Shown: positions 52,571 through 61,816 of the stretch, piece after piece | Layout: each line of letters starts with the position of its first letter | How positions within the stretch are numbered: position 1 is the first letter of the stretch | Assembly: GCF_001898575.1 (NCBI RefSeq) | Contig: NZ_MKUD01000028.1 | Location: forward strand, 62,001 to 126,000 | Length of the DNA: 64,000 bases | Direction: 5' to 3' | Origin: Spirosoma sp. 48-14 | GTDB taxonomy: Bacteria > Bacteroidota > Bacteroidia > Cytophagales > Spirosomataceae | Notes under the pieces: generated by a model | Databases searched by the model: none | What the model saw: only the letters and a program-made list of their open reading frames with translations | What the model was told of the DNA's origin: nothing | Made by a program: the position numbers and the translations under genes

Positions 52571-54205
52571 ATGAATAATCAATACGTTATCGGCGTCGAT
52601 TTTGGTAGCGATTCCGTACGGGCGTTAGTCGTTAACGCACACACTGGACAGGCAGTCGGCACCCATGTCCACGAATATGCACGCTGGAAACAGGGTCTTT
52701 ACTGCGACCCGGCCACGTCCCAATTCCGTCAGCACCCGCTTGACTACCTCGAAGGGCTGGAAGTCACGATTAACGAAGCACTGGCACAGGCCCCGGCTGA
52801 GGCCCGTCAGCAGGTCGTTGGTATTTCCATCGATACCACCGGTTCAACTCCTTGTGCAGTTGATGAAACAGGACTGCCCCTGGCATTACGGTCCGATTTT
52901 GCCGAGAACCCCAACGGGATGTTTATTCTCTGGAAAGATCATACTGCCAATGCCGAAGCCGACGAAATCAACGATCTGGCTCATCACTGGGATGTCGACT
53001 ATACTAAATACGTCGGTGGGATTTATTCGTCCGAATGGTTCTGGGCCAAACTGCTTCGGACCCTGCGCGTCGATGAAGCCGTTCGGCAACATGCGTTTTC
53101 GTGGATCGAACACTGCGACTGGATTTCGGCCGTGCTGACGGGCAATACTAATCCACTAACACTCAAGCATTCACGCTGTGCGGCAGGCCATAAGGCGCTC
53201 TGGCATAGCGAGTTCGAGGGCCTTCCTTCTGACGAATTCCTTACGAAACTCGATCCATTGCTAAGCGGTCTTCGTGATCGACTCTTCACCGATACCTACA
53301 CGGCCGACCAGTCGATGGGGACACTCTCTGCCGAATGGGCCGAGAAATTAGGACTATCGACCAACGTTGTCATCGGCGTGGGTGCTTTCGACGCCCACAT
53401 GGGAGCGATTGGTGCTGAAATTGAACCATACGCCTTTGTCCGCATCATCGGCACCTCAACCTGCGATATTCTGATGGCTCCCAACGATGAGATTGGCCAT
53501 CGGCTCATCCGGGGTATCTGCGGTCAGGTCGACGGATCGGTAGCGCCGGGAATGCTCGGCCTCGAAGCGGGTCAATCGGCCTTTGGAGACGTGTATGCGT
53601 GGTTTGCCCGCCTGATTACTACCCCGGTACGTGAGTTGCTGGGCGATGAAGCCGCCGATACCTTAGGTCGTCAGCTCATTCCGCATTTATCGGAACAGGC
53701 AGCCAAACTTCCTGTCACGGAATCAGATGTGATAGCCCTGGATTGGATCAATGGACGCCGAACACCCGATGCCAATCATACCCTGAAAGCAGCCATTTCC
53801 GGGTTAAATTTAGGGACTGATGCTGCTAAAGTCTTTAAAGCCCTGGTCGAAGCCACGGCCTTTGGCTCTAGGAGCATTGTCGAGCGGTTTATTCAGGAAG
53901 GGGTACCCATTAAAAAAGTCATCGCCATTGGTGGGGTTGCTAAAAAATCACCTTTCGTGATGCAAACCCTGGCCGATATCCTCAACAAACCCATTCAGGT
54001 AGCCAGTGCCGATCAGGCTTGTGCATTAGGAGCCGCCATGTGTGCAGCCGTAGCTGCTGGTGTTCACCCAACGATGGAAGCTGCCCAACACGCCATGGGC
54101 TCCGGTTTCGATGCCGAATATCAGCCACGGCCAGAACGGGTGCCGGTTTATGAAACGCTCTACCAGAAATACCTCAAACTAGGGGCATTTATCGAAGGGA
54201 AGTAG
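52571..54205 (+). CDS. araB: L-ribulokinase
   Basis: 544 residues, FGGY kinase family; phosphorylates L-ribulose to L-ribulose 5-phosphate. N-terminal phosphate loop IGVDFGSDSVRALVVN, substrate region DTTGSTPCAVDETGLPLALR, and WKDHTANAEADEIN typical of ribulokinases rather than xylulokinases. The C-terminal ATPase half has GTSTCDILMAP and the FGGY-like GGVAKKSPFVMQTLADILNK. Length matches AraB. First gene of the run araB-araA-abf-araD-galM, preceded by a candidate operator. Confidence 0.95.
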   Translation: MNNQYVIGVDFGSDSVRALVVNAHTGQAVGTHVHEYARWKQGLYCDPATSQFRQHPLDYLEGLEVTINEALAQAPAEARQQVVGISIDTTGSTPCAVDETGLPLALRSDFAENPNGMFILWKDHTANAEADEINDLAHHWDVDYTKYVGGIYSSEWFWAKLLRTLRVDEAVRQHAFSWIEHCDWISAVLTGNTNPLTLKHSRCAAGHKALWHSEFEGLPSDEFLTKLDPLLSGLRDRLFTDTYTADQSMGTLSAEWAEKLGLSTNVVIGVGAFDAHMGAIGAEIEPYAFVRIIGTSTCDILMAPNDEIGHRLIRGICGQVDGSVAPGMLGLEAGQSAFGDVYAWFARLITTPVRELLGDEAADTLGRQLIPHLSEQAAKLPVTESDVIALDWINGRRTPDANHTLKAAISGLNLGTDAAKVFKALVEATAFGSRSIVERFIQEGVPIKKVIAIGGVAKKSPFVMQTLADILNKPIQVASADQACALGAAMCAAVAAGVHPTMEAAQHAMGSGFDAEYQPRPERVPVYETLYQKYLKLGAFIEGK

Positions 54206-54218
54206 GCCGAATTTCAGT

Positions 54219-54330
54219 GATGTCAGTTTCTTAAAACTGACATCGAGCGGTTTCTCAAAACCGCGTTTTACATTGATCCAGTATTCAGACGGTTTTGAGA
54301 AACCGCACAAGTCAGCTTTAAGAAGCTGAC
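54219..54330. repeat. nested inverted repeats, family G
   Basis: Hairpin GATGTCAGTTT/AAACTGACATC (54219-54244), then GCGGTTTCTCAAAACCG (54247-54263) pairing exactly with CGGTTTTGAGAAACCGC (54290-54306), and a closing GTCAGCTTTAAGAAGCTGAC (54311-54330). It occupies the araB-araA gap. Confidence 0.75.
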
Positions 54331-54349
54331 AACACAAACCAATAATATA

Positions 54350-55855
54350 ATGCTAAATCTAAAGCAATACGAAGTCTGGTTCATTACGGGTAGCCAGCAT
54401 CTTTATGGAGAAGAAACCCTCAGGCAGGTTGACGAACACTCGCAGATCATTGCCGATTTCCTGAATCAGGCGGCCCCGATCCCGGTTCGGGTGATCTTCA
54501 AACCTGTCGTTAAAACACCGGACGAAATTTATGCCATCTGTCAGGAAGCCAACGTAGCCCCGAACTGCATCGGCATTATTAGCTGGATGCATACGTTTTC
54601 GCCTGCTAAAATGTGGATTCGGGGGCTAACGGTCCTAAAAAAGCCGATGCTTCACCTCCACACGCAGTTCAATCGCGATATTCCCTGGGGCAGCATCGAC
54701 ATGGATTTTATGAACCTCAACCAGTCGGCTCATGGCGACCGGGAATTTGGGTTCATTATGTCGCGGATGCGGTTGAACCGGAAAGTCGTGGTTGGGTTCT
54801 GGCAGGATCAGGCCGTAATCGACAAAATTGCCGCCTGGACGCGGGTAGCCGTTGCCGCTTACGAGCTAAAAACCATGAAAGTGGTTCGCTTTGGCGATAA
54901 CATGCGTCAGGTAGCCGTAACGGATGGCGATAAAGTAGCTGCCGAAATGACCTTCGGCATGTCGGTCAATACGCACGGCATTGGTGATCTGGTAGCCGTT
55001 ATCAATCAAATATCCGACGCCGAAGTTGACCGGCTCGTAGCCGAATACGCCGATAGCTATACGCTGATGGATTCCCTGCTAAAAGGTGGAGCCCAACACA
55101 GCGCATTACGCGATGCCGCCAAAATTGAACTCGGCCTTCGGGCATTCCTGAACGATGGCAATTTTACAGCCTATACCGACACGTTTGAAGACCTGCACGG
55201 CATGACCCAATTGCCAGGTATTGCTTCTCAACGCCTGATGGCCGACGGCTACGGGTTCGGGGGCGAAGGCGACTGGAAAACCTCGGCGATGGTTCGGACG
55301 CTGAAAGTGATGGCAGCCGGATTGCCCGGTGGTAACTCCTTCATGGAAGATTACACCTACCATTTCGCCGACCCGTCGGACCGTTCCGCAAATCCGCTTG
55401 TACTTGGTTCGCATATGCTCGAAATATGCCCATCGATTGCGGCAGGAAAACCAACCTGCGAAATTCATCCATTGGGTATTGGCGGCAAAGCGGACCCAGT
55501 TCGTCTGGTATTCAATGCCCCGGCTGGCCCGGCCATCAACGTGTCGCTCATCGACATGGGAAATCGGTTCCGGCTGTTGGTCAACGAAGTCGAAGCGGTC
55601 GAAGTCCCCGAAGCCTTGCCCAAACTGCCCGTTGCCCGCGCCATCTGGAAACCCATGCCCGACATGCAAACGGGTTGTGCAGCCTGGATTCTGGCCGGAG
55701 GTGCTCACCATACCGTCTATAGCCAAAACCTGACGACTGAGCATATCGAAGATTTCGCGGATATCTTCGGTGTCGAACTGGTTGTCATCGACCGTAACAC
55801 CAACCTCCGCCAGCTAAAGAATGAACTGCGCTGGAGCGAAGCCGCTTACCGATAA
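54350..55855 (+). CDS. araA: L-arabinose isomerase
   Basis: 501 residues, the standard AraA length. Converts L-arabinose to L-ribulose using a divalent metal. Opening [28 protein letters not shown], and [20 protein letters not shown] followed by [14 protein letters not shown] are diagnostic. Later [16 protein letters not shown] and [10 protein letters not shown] carry catalytic Glu and metal-site context. It lies in the arabinose operon between araB and the arabinofuranosidase. Confidence 0.97.
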   Translation: MLNLKQYEVWFITGSQHLYGEETLRQVDEHSQIIADFLNQAAPIPVRVIFKPVVKTPDEIYAICQEANVAPNCIGIISWMHTFSPAKMWIRGLTVLKKPMLHLHTQFNRDIPWGSIDMDFMNLNQSAHGDREFGFIMSRMRLNRKVVVGFWQDQAVIDKIAAWTRVAVAAYELKTMKVVRFGDNMRQVAVTDGDKVAAEMTFGMSVNTHGIGDLVAVINQISDAEVDRLVAEYADSYTLMDSLLKGGAQHSALRDAAKIELGLRAFLNDGNFTAYTDTFEDLHGMTQLPGIASQRLMADGYGFGGEGDWKTSAMVRTLKVMAAGLPGGNSFMEDYTYHFADPSDRSANPLVLGSHMLEICPSIAAGKPTCEIHPLGIGGKADPVRLVFNAPAGPAINVSLIDMGNRFRLLVNEVEAVEVPEALPKLPVARAIWKPMPDMQTGCAAWILAGGAHHTVYSQNLTTEHIEDFADIFGVELVVIDRNTNLRQLKNELRWSEAAYR

Positions 55856-55857
55856 TT

Positions 55858-55969
55858 TTAAAGAGCGAAAGAGTGAATGAGTGAAAGAGCGATCTGTTCG
55901 TCACATATTTTCACATTTTCACATTTTCGCTCTTTCGCTCTTTCACTCATTCACTCTTTCGCTCTTTAA
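55858..55969. repeat. inverted repeat, family B (copy B3)
   Basis: A 35-bp perfect stem: TTAAAGAGCGAAAGAGTGAA... (55858-55892) and its complement (55935-55969), with TTTTCACATTTTCACATTTT in the loop. It fills the araA-arabinofuranosidase gap and ends six bases before the next start codon. Confidence 0.85.
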
Positions 55970-55975
55970 ACTCCT

Positions 55976-57520
55976 ATGAAAAAACAGCTCCTAACCTTTC
56001 TGCTCGCCGGCAATAGCCTGATGGCTTTTTCGCAGGCCAGCGTTACCATCAACGCCAACGAAGGCAAACACATCATCAGCCGCCATATCTATGGCCATTT
56101 TGCTGAACACCTCGGACGCAGCATCTACGACGGTTTTTACGTCGGAGAATCCAACACAAAGATTCCAAACAAGGCAGGGGTACGGCTGGATGTGGTCGAT
56201 GCCCTGAAAAAATTAAAGATCCCGAATCTGCGCTGGCCAGGCGGTTGCTTTGCCGATACCTATCACTGGAAAGATGGCATTGGCCCGAAAGCCAAACGCC
56301 CGAAAATTGTGAATACGTGGTGGGGGGGCGTCACCGAAGACAATAGCTTTGGTACGCACGACTTCCTGAATATGTGTGAATTAATCGGCACAGAACCCTA
56401 TCTGGCGGGCAACGTGGGCAGCGGCACCGTTCAGGAGCTATCCGACTGGGTACAGTACGTCAATTTCGAGAAGAACAGCCCCATGTCGAACCTTCGGCAG
56501 CAAAACGGGCGGCAAGCTCCCTGGAACGTACGCTACTGGGGTGTGGCCAACGAAGCCTGGGGATGCGGTGGCAACATGAAGCCCGATTATTATGCCAACC
56601 TATACCGGCAGTATAGTACCTTCATGAACACCCGAGTGGGCAGCAATGGCAAGATTTTTCGCATTGCATCGGGTGCCAGCGACAACGACTACAACTGGAC
56701 CGAAACGCTGATGAAGAACATTCCAGGTTCGCTGATGGAAGGCATTGCCATGCACCACTACTCCGTATTGTCGTGGGGAGAGGGCAAGAAAAGCTCCGCC
56801 ACTCAATTCACCGATCAGGAGTATTTCAAAACGATGCAGCAGGCTCTGTTGATGGACGAACTGATTGAGAAGCATTCGGCCGTTATGGATAAGTATGATC
56901 CTGAAAAGAAAATAGCCCTGATTGTGGATGAATGGGGGGGCTGGTATAATGTAGAACCAGGAACAAATCCGGGCTTTCTTTATCAGCAAAACACCATGCG
57001 CGACGCCGTACTGGCCGGAGCTACCCTCAACATTTTCCATAAGCACTGCGAGCGGGTTCGTATGGCGAATCTGGCGCAGGCCATCAACGTCCTGCAATCC
57101 GTTATCCTGACCAAAGGCGACAAGATCATTCTGACGCCAACGTACCATGTCCTGGAAATGTATAATGTCCATCAGGATGCGACCATGCTTCCTATCGACA
57201 TCAAAACGGCTGATTTTACGACCAGCGAGGGTAAGCTCCCCGCCGTGTCGGTATCCGCTTCGCGCGATAAAGCGGGTAAAGTACACATCTCGCTCGTCAA
57301 CATCGATCTGGCTAAAGCGCAGGAAATTTCCATCGACCTGAAAGGCATCAGTGGAGCAGCCGTAACTGGCCGCATCCTGCATTCGGCCAGTGTTCGCGAT
57401 CATAACACCTTCGAGAATTTAACGAAAATCAAACCGGCCGCCTTCACAGGTGCCAAACTCTCTGGCTCTACGTTAACCGTCAGCCTGCCGCCCGTTTCGG
57501 TGGTCGTTTTAGAGATTTAA
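55976..57520 (+). CDS. secreted α-L-arabinofuranosidase, family GH51
   Basis: 514 residues with a signal peptide (MKKQLLTFLLAGNSLMAFSQ). Releases terminal L-arabinofuranose from arabinan or arabinoxylan. GH51 marks are RHIYGHFAEHLGRSIYDGFY, LRWPGGCFADTYHWKDGIGP, the acid/base Glu193 in YWGVANEAWGCGG, and the nucleophile Glu319 in LIVDEWGGWY. The C-terminal β-sandwich follows from about 400. Its position inside araB-araA-araD joins extracellular or periplasmic release of arabinose with its catabolism. The stop codon TAA is contributed by repeat B4. Confidence 0.95.
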   Translation: MKKQLLTFLLAGNSLMAFSQASVTINANEGKHIISRHIYGHFAEHLGRSIYDGFYVGESNTKIPNKAGVRLDVVDALKKLKIPNLRWPGGCFADTYHWKDGIGPKAKRPKIVNTWWGGVTEDNSFGTHDFLNMCELIGTEPYLAGNVGSGTVQELSDWVQYVNFEKNSPMSNLRQQNGRQAPWNVRYWGVANEAWGCGGNMKPDYYANLYRQYSTFMNTRVGSNGKIFRIASGASDNDYNWTETLMKNIPGSLMEGIAMHHYSVLSWGEGKKSSATQFTDQEYFKTMQQALLMDELIEKHSAVMDKYDPEKKIALIVDEWGGWYNVEPGTNPGFLYQQNTMRDAVLAGATLNIFHKHCERVRMANLAQAINVLQSVILTKGDKIILTPTYHVLEMYNVHQDATMLPIDIKTADFTTSEGKLPAVSVSASRDKAGKVHISLVNIDLAKAQEISIDLKGISGAAVTGRILHSASVRDHNTFENLTKIKPAAFTGAKLSGSTLTVSLPPVSVVVLEI

Positions 57521-57603
57521 AGAGCGAAAGAGCGAAAGAGTGCAAGAGCGTTTGACGCTGAGCCTTTTTCGCTCTTTCACTCATTCACACTTTCGCTTTT
57601 TAG
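57516..57603. repeat. inverted repeat, family B (copy B4)
   Basis: TTTAAAGAGCGAAAGAGCGA... pairs with ...GCTCTTTCACTCATTCACAC then TTTCGCTTTTTAG. It overlaps the stop codon of the arabinofuranosidase and ends three bases before the araD ATG; an upstream-extended araD frame simply translates it. Confidence 0.85.
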
Positions 57604-57605
57604 CC

Positions 57606-58304
57606 ATGTATACATCCCTAAAAGAAGAATGCTATGAGGCCAATATGCAGCTCCCTAAGCTGGGGCTGGTGTTGTTTACCTTCGGCAATGTAAGTGCCGT
57701 CGACCGCGATCGGGCCGTGTTTGCCATTAAGCCCAGTGGCGTGGCTTATGAGGAACTGACACCTTACGACATTGTTATCTGCGACTACGACGGTAAGGTG
57801 ATCGAAGGAACCATGCGCCCATCGTCGGATACCAAAACGCATGCATTGCTTTACAAAACCTGGGATAAAATCGGGGGTATTTCGCATACACACAGCACCC
57901 ACGCAGTAGCCTGGGCACAAGCCGGGATGGACATTCCCATTTTCGGTACTACCCATGCCGACCATACGCACCAGGACATCCCCTGCGCTCCGGCTCTAAC
58001 GGACGAGATGATTCAGGGCGATTACGAACACGAAACGGGCAACCAGATTTTCGATGTGTTCGCTCAGAAAGGACTGTCGTACAGCGAGATGGAGATGGTG
58101 TTATTACAAAATCATGGGCCATTTACCTGGGGAAAAACAGCGGCTAAAGCGGTTTACAACTCAGCCGTACTGGAAGAAGTAGCTCGCATGGCGTATCTGA
58201 CCTTACAGATCAACCCCAACACACCCCGTATCAAAGACACGCTCCGGCTCAAGCATTACGAACGGAAGCACGGCAAAAATGCTTACTACGGACAAGGTTG
58301 TTAA
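57606..58304 (+). CDS. araD: L-ribulose-5-phosphate 4-epimerase
   Basis: 232 residues from the ATG at 57606, matching AraD length; a start in repeat B4 is rejected. Converts L-ribulose 5-phosphate to D-xylulose 5-phosphate. Class II aldolase fold signatures are LVLFTFGNVSAVDRDRAVFA, IKPSGVAYEELTPYDIVICD and RPSSDTKTHALLYK. The zinc ligands are in ISHTHSTHAVAWAQAG and VLLQNHGPFTWGKTA. Third catabolic step of the operon. Confidence 0.97.
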   Translation: MYTSLKEECYEANMQLPKLGLVLFTFGNVSAVDRDRAVFAIKPSGVAYEELTPYDIVICDYDGKVIEGTMRPSSDTKTHALLYKTWDKIGGISHTHSTHAVAWAQAGMDIPIFGTTHADHTHQDIPCAPALTDEMIQGDYEHETGNQIFDVFAQKGLSYSEMEMVLLQNHGPFTWGKTAAKAVYNSAVLEEVARMAYLTLQINPNTPRIKDTLRLKHYERKHGKNAYYGQGC

Positions 58305-58337
58305 AGGGATAAAAACCGATCTATTCTCCTTTAAAGG

Positions 58338-58453
58338 TCACCGCAAGGACGCGAGGGCGCAACGAATAAATCTGTGGTCATTTCCCGTGGTCTGTGAGGG
58401 CACAAGGAGTACAAACAAATTTTATTCGTTGCCCCCTCGCGTCCTTGCGGTGA
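58338..58453. repeat. inverted repeat, family H
   Basis: TCACCGCAAGGACGCGAGGG... (58338-58370) pairs with 58421-58453 over 33 bases with one mismatch; the centre holds TGTGGTC/GTGGTCTGTGAGGGCAC. The CACCGCAAGGACGC word is like dispersed repeats of other environmental genomes. It fills the araD-galM gap. Confidence 0.8.
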
Positions 58454-58530
58454 AAAACAAATGACAGAAGAATAGAATCAGTGCCAAAACCGCTTTACTC
58501 ACTAATCGCTTTAACTCACCTTATCGATTC

Positions 58531-59697
58531 ATGAAATTATTCTCTCAATTCCTACCCCTGGCTCTGCTAATGGGCTTAGTGACTATGAACGCATGTACGT
58601 CTAAAAAAGAAAAAGAAGCCGACGAGCAAAAACCAGGCATCGAAAAGACAACGTACGGCCAACTGCCCAACGGGCAAACCGCCGATTTGTATACCCTGCA
58701 CAATGCATCAGGTATGACGGCCAAAATCACCACCTATGGCGGCATTGTGGTTGGCTTAACGGCTCCCGACAAAGACGGTAAGTTCGAAGACGTAACGCTC
58801 GGTTTCGACTCACTCTCTTCCTACGTAAAAAACAATCCATTTTTTGGCGCACTGGTTGGTCGGTATGGCAACCGGATTGCCAAAGGAAAATTTACCCTCG
58901 ATGGTAAAAACTACACGCTGGTAACCAATAACTTTGGCAATCATCTGCACGGCGGTACGGTTGGTTTCGATAAAGTACTCTGGACAGCTACTCCCGTCGA
59001 AGGCGACGAACCAGCCCTGAAACTGACCTACACCTCGAAAGATGGTGAAGAAGGTTACCCCGGCAATCTGTCGGTTGAGGTTACGTATACGCTTCAGAAA
59101 GACAACGCGTTAAAAATTGATTATCAGGCGACAACCGACAAACCAACCGTCGTTAACCTGACCAATCACACCTACTTCAATCTAACGGGTGGTGCCAAGC
59201 GCGATGTTATGGATCATGAACTGACGCTAAATGCTGACCGCTTCTTACCTGTCGACAAAACCCTCATTCCAACGGGTGTCTTACAGCCTGTAGCCGGTAC
59301 GCCGTTCGATTTTACCAAGCCAACCGTCATTGGCAAACGGATCAACGATTCGAGCGATGTGCAGATCAAATACGGTCTGGGTTATGACCACGCCTGGATA
59401 CTGAATGGGTCGGGTGATTCCCTGAAACTGGCCGCTACGGTCTACGAACCCACCAGCGGCCGGGTGATGGAAGTGCGTACTACCGAGCCTGCCATTCAGT
59501 TCTATACCGGCAATTTCCTTGATGGTTCCGTAACGGGTCGCGAAGGGTTCCCCTACAAAAAGCGGTATGCCCTCTGTCTGGAGACCGAGCATTATCCCGA
59601 TTCGCCAAACCATCCGGCCTTCCCAACAACGGTGTTGCGTCCGGGAGAAACGTATAAAACCACTACGATTTACCAGTTTTCAACGAAGAAACCGTAG
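58531..59697 (+). CDS. galM: aldose 1-epimerase, probable lipoprotein
   Basis: 388 residues. Signal peptide with lipobox MNACTSKK, so it is expected in the periplasm or outer membrane rather than the cytoplasm. GalM family marks are ITTYGGIVVGLTAPDKDG, GRYGNRIAKGKFTL, GNHLHGGTVGFDKVLW, the catalytic His in NLTNHTYFNLTGG, and the catalytic Glu in CLETEHYPDSPNHPAFPTT. It interconverts sugar anomers, here probably arabinose released by the GH51 enzyme. The TAG stop lies in repeat A6. Confidence 0.9.
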   Translation: MKLFSQFLPLALLMGLVTMNACTSKKEKEADEQKPGIEKTTYGQLPNGQTADLYTLHNASGMTAKITTYGGIVVGLTAPDKDGKFEDVTLGFDSLSSYVKNNPFFGALVGRYGNRIAKGKFTLDGKNYTLVTNNFGNHLHGGTVGFDKVLWTATPVEGDEPALKLTYTSKDGEEGYPGNLSVEVTYTLQKDNALKIDYQATTDKPTVVNLTNHTYFNLTGGAKRDVMDHELTLNADRFLPVDKTLIPTGVLQPVAGTPFDFTKPTVIGKRINDSSDVQIKYGLGYDHAWILNGSGDSLKLAATVYEPTSGRVMEVRTTEPAIQFYTGNFLDGSVTGREGFPYKKRYALCLETEHYPDSPNHPAFPTTVLRPGETYKTTTIYQFSTKKP

Positions 59698-59774
59698 AGA
59701 CGCCAGGGATGGCGTCTCATGTGCGTCAGCAATTAACCATCCGGTCATGAGACGCCAGGGATGGCGTCTCTACA
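59693..59774. repeat. intergenic inverted repeat, family A (copy A6)
   Basis: CGTAGAGACGCCAGGGATGG... and ...GACGCCAGGGATGGCGTCTC then TACA around CATGTGCGTCAGCAATTAAC. The TAG stop of galM is the TAG of the repeat arm. Confidence 0.85.
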
Positions 59775-59787
59775 CTAATCTCATTCT

Positions 59788-60609
59788 ATGGCAGAACAAC
59801 CCTCATCCGACCGGGCTACAATGCCTAAAGGATATAATCCGGTTCTGGAACGACGAACGGTTGAAAACGCCAACCGGAATCTGTTGAAATACCTGAAACC
59901 AGGCCTATCGGTGCTTGATGTGGGCTGTGGTTCAGGAGCCATTACCCGAAGTATTGCCGAAAAAACGGGGCCAACCGGACGGGTTCTGGGCATCGACCCA
60001 AGTGAAAATCTGATCAGTCAGGCCCGGCAAAATGCCGGTGACTTACCCGGCATTGCCTTTGAGCAGGGCGATGTATATACCTTCGAAACAGCCGAGCGGT
60101 TCGATCTCGTCACCTGTGCCCGTACCCTGCAATGGCTGGCTCAGCCCGAAGCGGCTCTGGCTACTATGCAACGGCTGGTAAAAACCGGTGGGCATCTGGC
60201 GATCCTGGATTACAACCACGAAAAAATTCTTTGGGAACCGGAACCGCCAGCCTCCATGCGGCTATTCTACGAAGCCTTCCTCAACTGGCGAACGGATGCC
60301 GGATTCGATAATGCCATTGCCGACCACCTGAGTGGTATGCTGCACAAGCTTGGGTTAACTAATGTACGAATCGAACCCCAGTTTGAGCTATCCAAACGAA
60401 GCGATACCGACTTTGCCAAAACAAGCCGACTGTGGTCGGAAGTATCTGAATTACGTGGCCCTCAGCTTGTTCAGGCAGGTTATGTTACCGAAGCGCAACG
60501 CCTGGAAGCGATTACCGATTATGACAACTGGATTGCAACCACTGGCGAATCCATGACCGTTTACCTGCTGGCGGTAGAAGGGCAGCAACCTTCGATAAAT
60601 GAACAATGA
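59788..60609 (+). CDS. class I SAM-dependent methyltransferase
   Basis: 273 residues. Rossmann motifs: SVLDVGCGSGAITRSIAEKT (motif I), LGIDPSENLISQARQNA (motif II), FEQGDVYTFETAERFDLVTC, then LARTLQWLA-like ARTLQWLAQPEAALATMQRL. This is the UbiE/Methyltransf_11 layout; the acceptor is unknown. The last residues (INEQ) and the stop are encoded by repeat C1, so the natural C-terminus has been set by that element. Confidence 0.85.
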   Translation: MAEQPSSDRATMPKGYNPVLERRTVENANRNLLKYLKPGLSVLDVGCGSGAITRSIAEKTGPTGRVLGIDPSENLISQARQNAGDLPGIAFEQGDVYTFETAERFDLVTCARTLQWLAQPEAALATMQRLVKTGGHLAILDYNHEKILWEPEPPASMRLFYEAFLNWRTDAGFDNAIADHLSGMLHKLGLTNVRIEPQFELSKRSDTDFAKTSRLWSEVSELRGPQLVQAGYVTEAQRLEAITDYDNWIATTGESMTVYLLAVEGQQPSINEQ

Positions 60610-60672
60610 ACAATGAATAATGGCTCAGGAGCAGAAACCCGTTATTCATTATTCATTGTTCATTATTCATTT
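60597..60672. repeat. inverted repeat, family C (copy C1)
   Basis: AAATGAACAATGAACAATGA... pairs with ...TTATTCATTATTCATTGTTC then ATTATTCATT. It overlaps the methyltransferase stop and reaches the end of the convergent dipeptidase gene, so it may act as a bidirectional terminator. Confidence 0.75.
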
Positions 60673-60675
60673 ATC

Positions 60676-61746
60676 TTACCTCCATACTCGTCTTAAAAAT
60701 CGCAGCCAGTTGCCGTGCATCACGTTGGTAATGTCGTCTTCCGAATAACCGCGTTGGCGGAGTAAATCAGGGATTTTCTGTAGATCAGCAATGGTTTCGA
60801 GATCGTAAGGGCATTGTTCTTTTCCGAAAGCGCCATCGAGATCCGAACCGATACCTATATGGTTAGCATTTCCGGCAATCTGACAGATATGATCCAGATG
60901 GTCGATTAGTTTGGCCAGGTTACAGTTGGTGCCTTCGGGTGTCGATTGGCCGCGTACCCAACCCGGCACCATCATCCAGGCATCCAGTGCGCCACCAATA
61001 ACGGCGTCGCGGGCAATGAGTTCCCGAATCTGTTCGTCACTGAATTGACGATTATGATTGACCAGCGCCCGACAGTTGTTATGGCTGGCCCAAACAGGTC
61101 CTTCAAAATAATCAAGAGCCTCCCAGAAACTATCGTCGCAGAGGTGGGTAGCGTCCAGAATGATATTGAACCGCTGCATCTCGCGCAGTAATTCCCGCCC
61201 GGCAAGACCAATAAATCCAGTAGCATCCGTTCCCTGCGCATACCGCCCCGGACCATAATGGGCAGGCCCGATGGCGCGCAGGCCATACTGGTATGCCCGC
61301 TCGACGTATGCTGGTGTGACGATAGAATCAGCTCCTTCCAGGCTCAGGATGTAGCCAACAGGCTTTTTGTCGTTCGGAGTCCCATCGCTCCAAAGGGCAA
61401 GGTGAGCTTCCAGACTGGCCAAATCCGTAATTTGTACCATCTCACCAGCTTCCTCCATGGTTTTATACCAGATTTGCTGCGCCTGTGTTTGTGCCCAGGC
61501 CTGTTCGGGCGATTGCCAGCCAGGCAATGGGTTCCCTGGTGCTACAAAACGGGCAATCTGGGTAGCGACCACTAAGCCGATATTTCCCTGACGAAGTGCG
61601 GGTAATGAAACCGTCGCTTTCCCCCGATCCGGTTTGTCTGTCATCCCAATTTCGCGTTCGCGGAGCCGTTCCACCGATTGGCGGAGATCGCGGTTCCACT
61701 CCATTGCATTCATACTCAGATCAAGGTGGGCATCTATGGTAAACAT
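60676..61746 (-). CDS. membrane dipeptidase family protein (M19)
   Basis: 356 residues. Zinc-dependent dipeptidase family that hydrolyses dipeptides with a C-terminal D- or L-residue. Metal-site marks are DAHLDLSMNA (His-x-Asp), LSLEGADSI (bridging Glu), ILDATHLCDDSFWEAL, ASHNNCRAL and IGIGSDLDGAFG. No signal peptide is obvious, so a cytoplasmic place is likely. Downstream of the D-amino-acid enzyme and RidA on the same strand, which suggests D-residue dipeptide breakdown (inference). Confidence 0.85.
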   Translation of the reverse strand: MFTIDAHLDLSMNAMEWNRDLRQSVERLREREIGMTDKPDRGKATVSLPALRQGNIGLVVATQIARFVAPGNPLPGWQSPEQAWAQTQAQQIWYKTMEEAGEMVQITDLASLEAHLALWSDGTPNDKKPVGYILSLEGADSIVTPAYVERAYQYGLRAIGPAHYGPGRYAQGTDATGFIGLAGRELLREMQRFNIILDATHLCDDSFWEALDYFEGPVWASHNNCRALVNHNRQFSDEQIRELIARDAVIGGALDAWMMVPGWVRGQSTPEGTNCNLAKLIDHLDHICQIAGNANHIGIGSDLDGAFGKEQCPYDLETIADLQKIPDLLRQRGYSEDDITNVMHGNWLRFLRRVWR

Positions 61747-61816
61747 ACTCTATTCTGTTTGCTGTCTACAAATTCCGGTTTACAGTGAACTGGCGTATCC
61801 AGTCGGTCGCTAAAGA

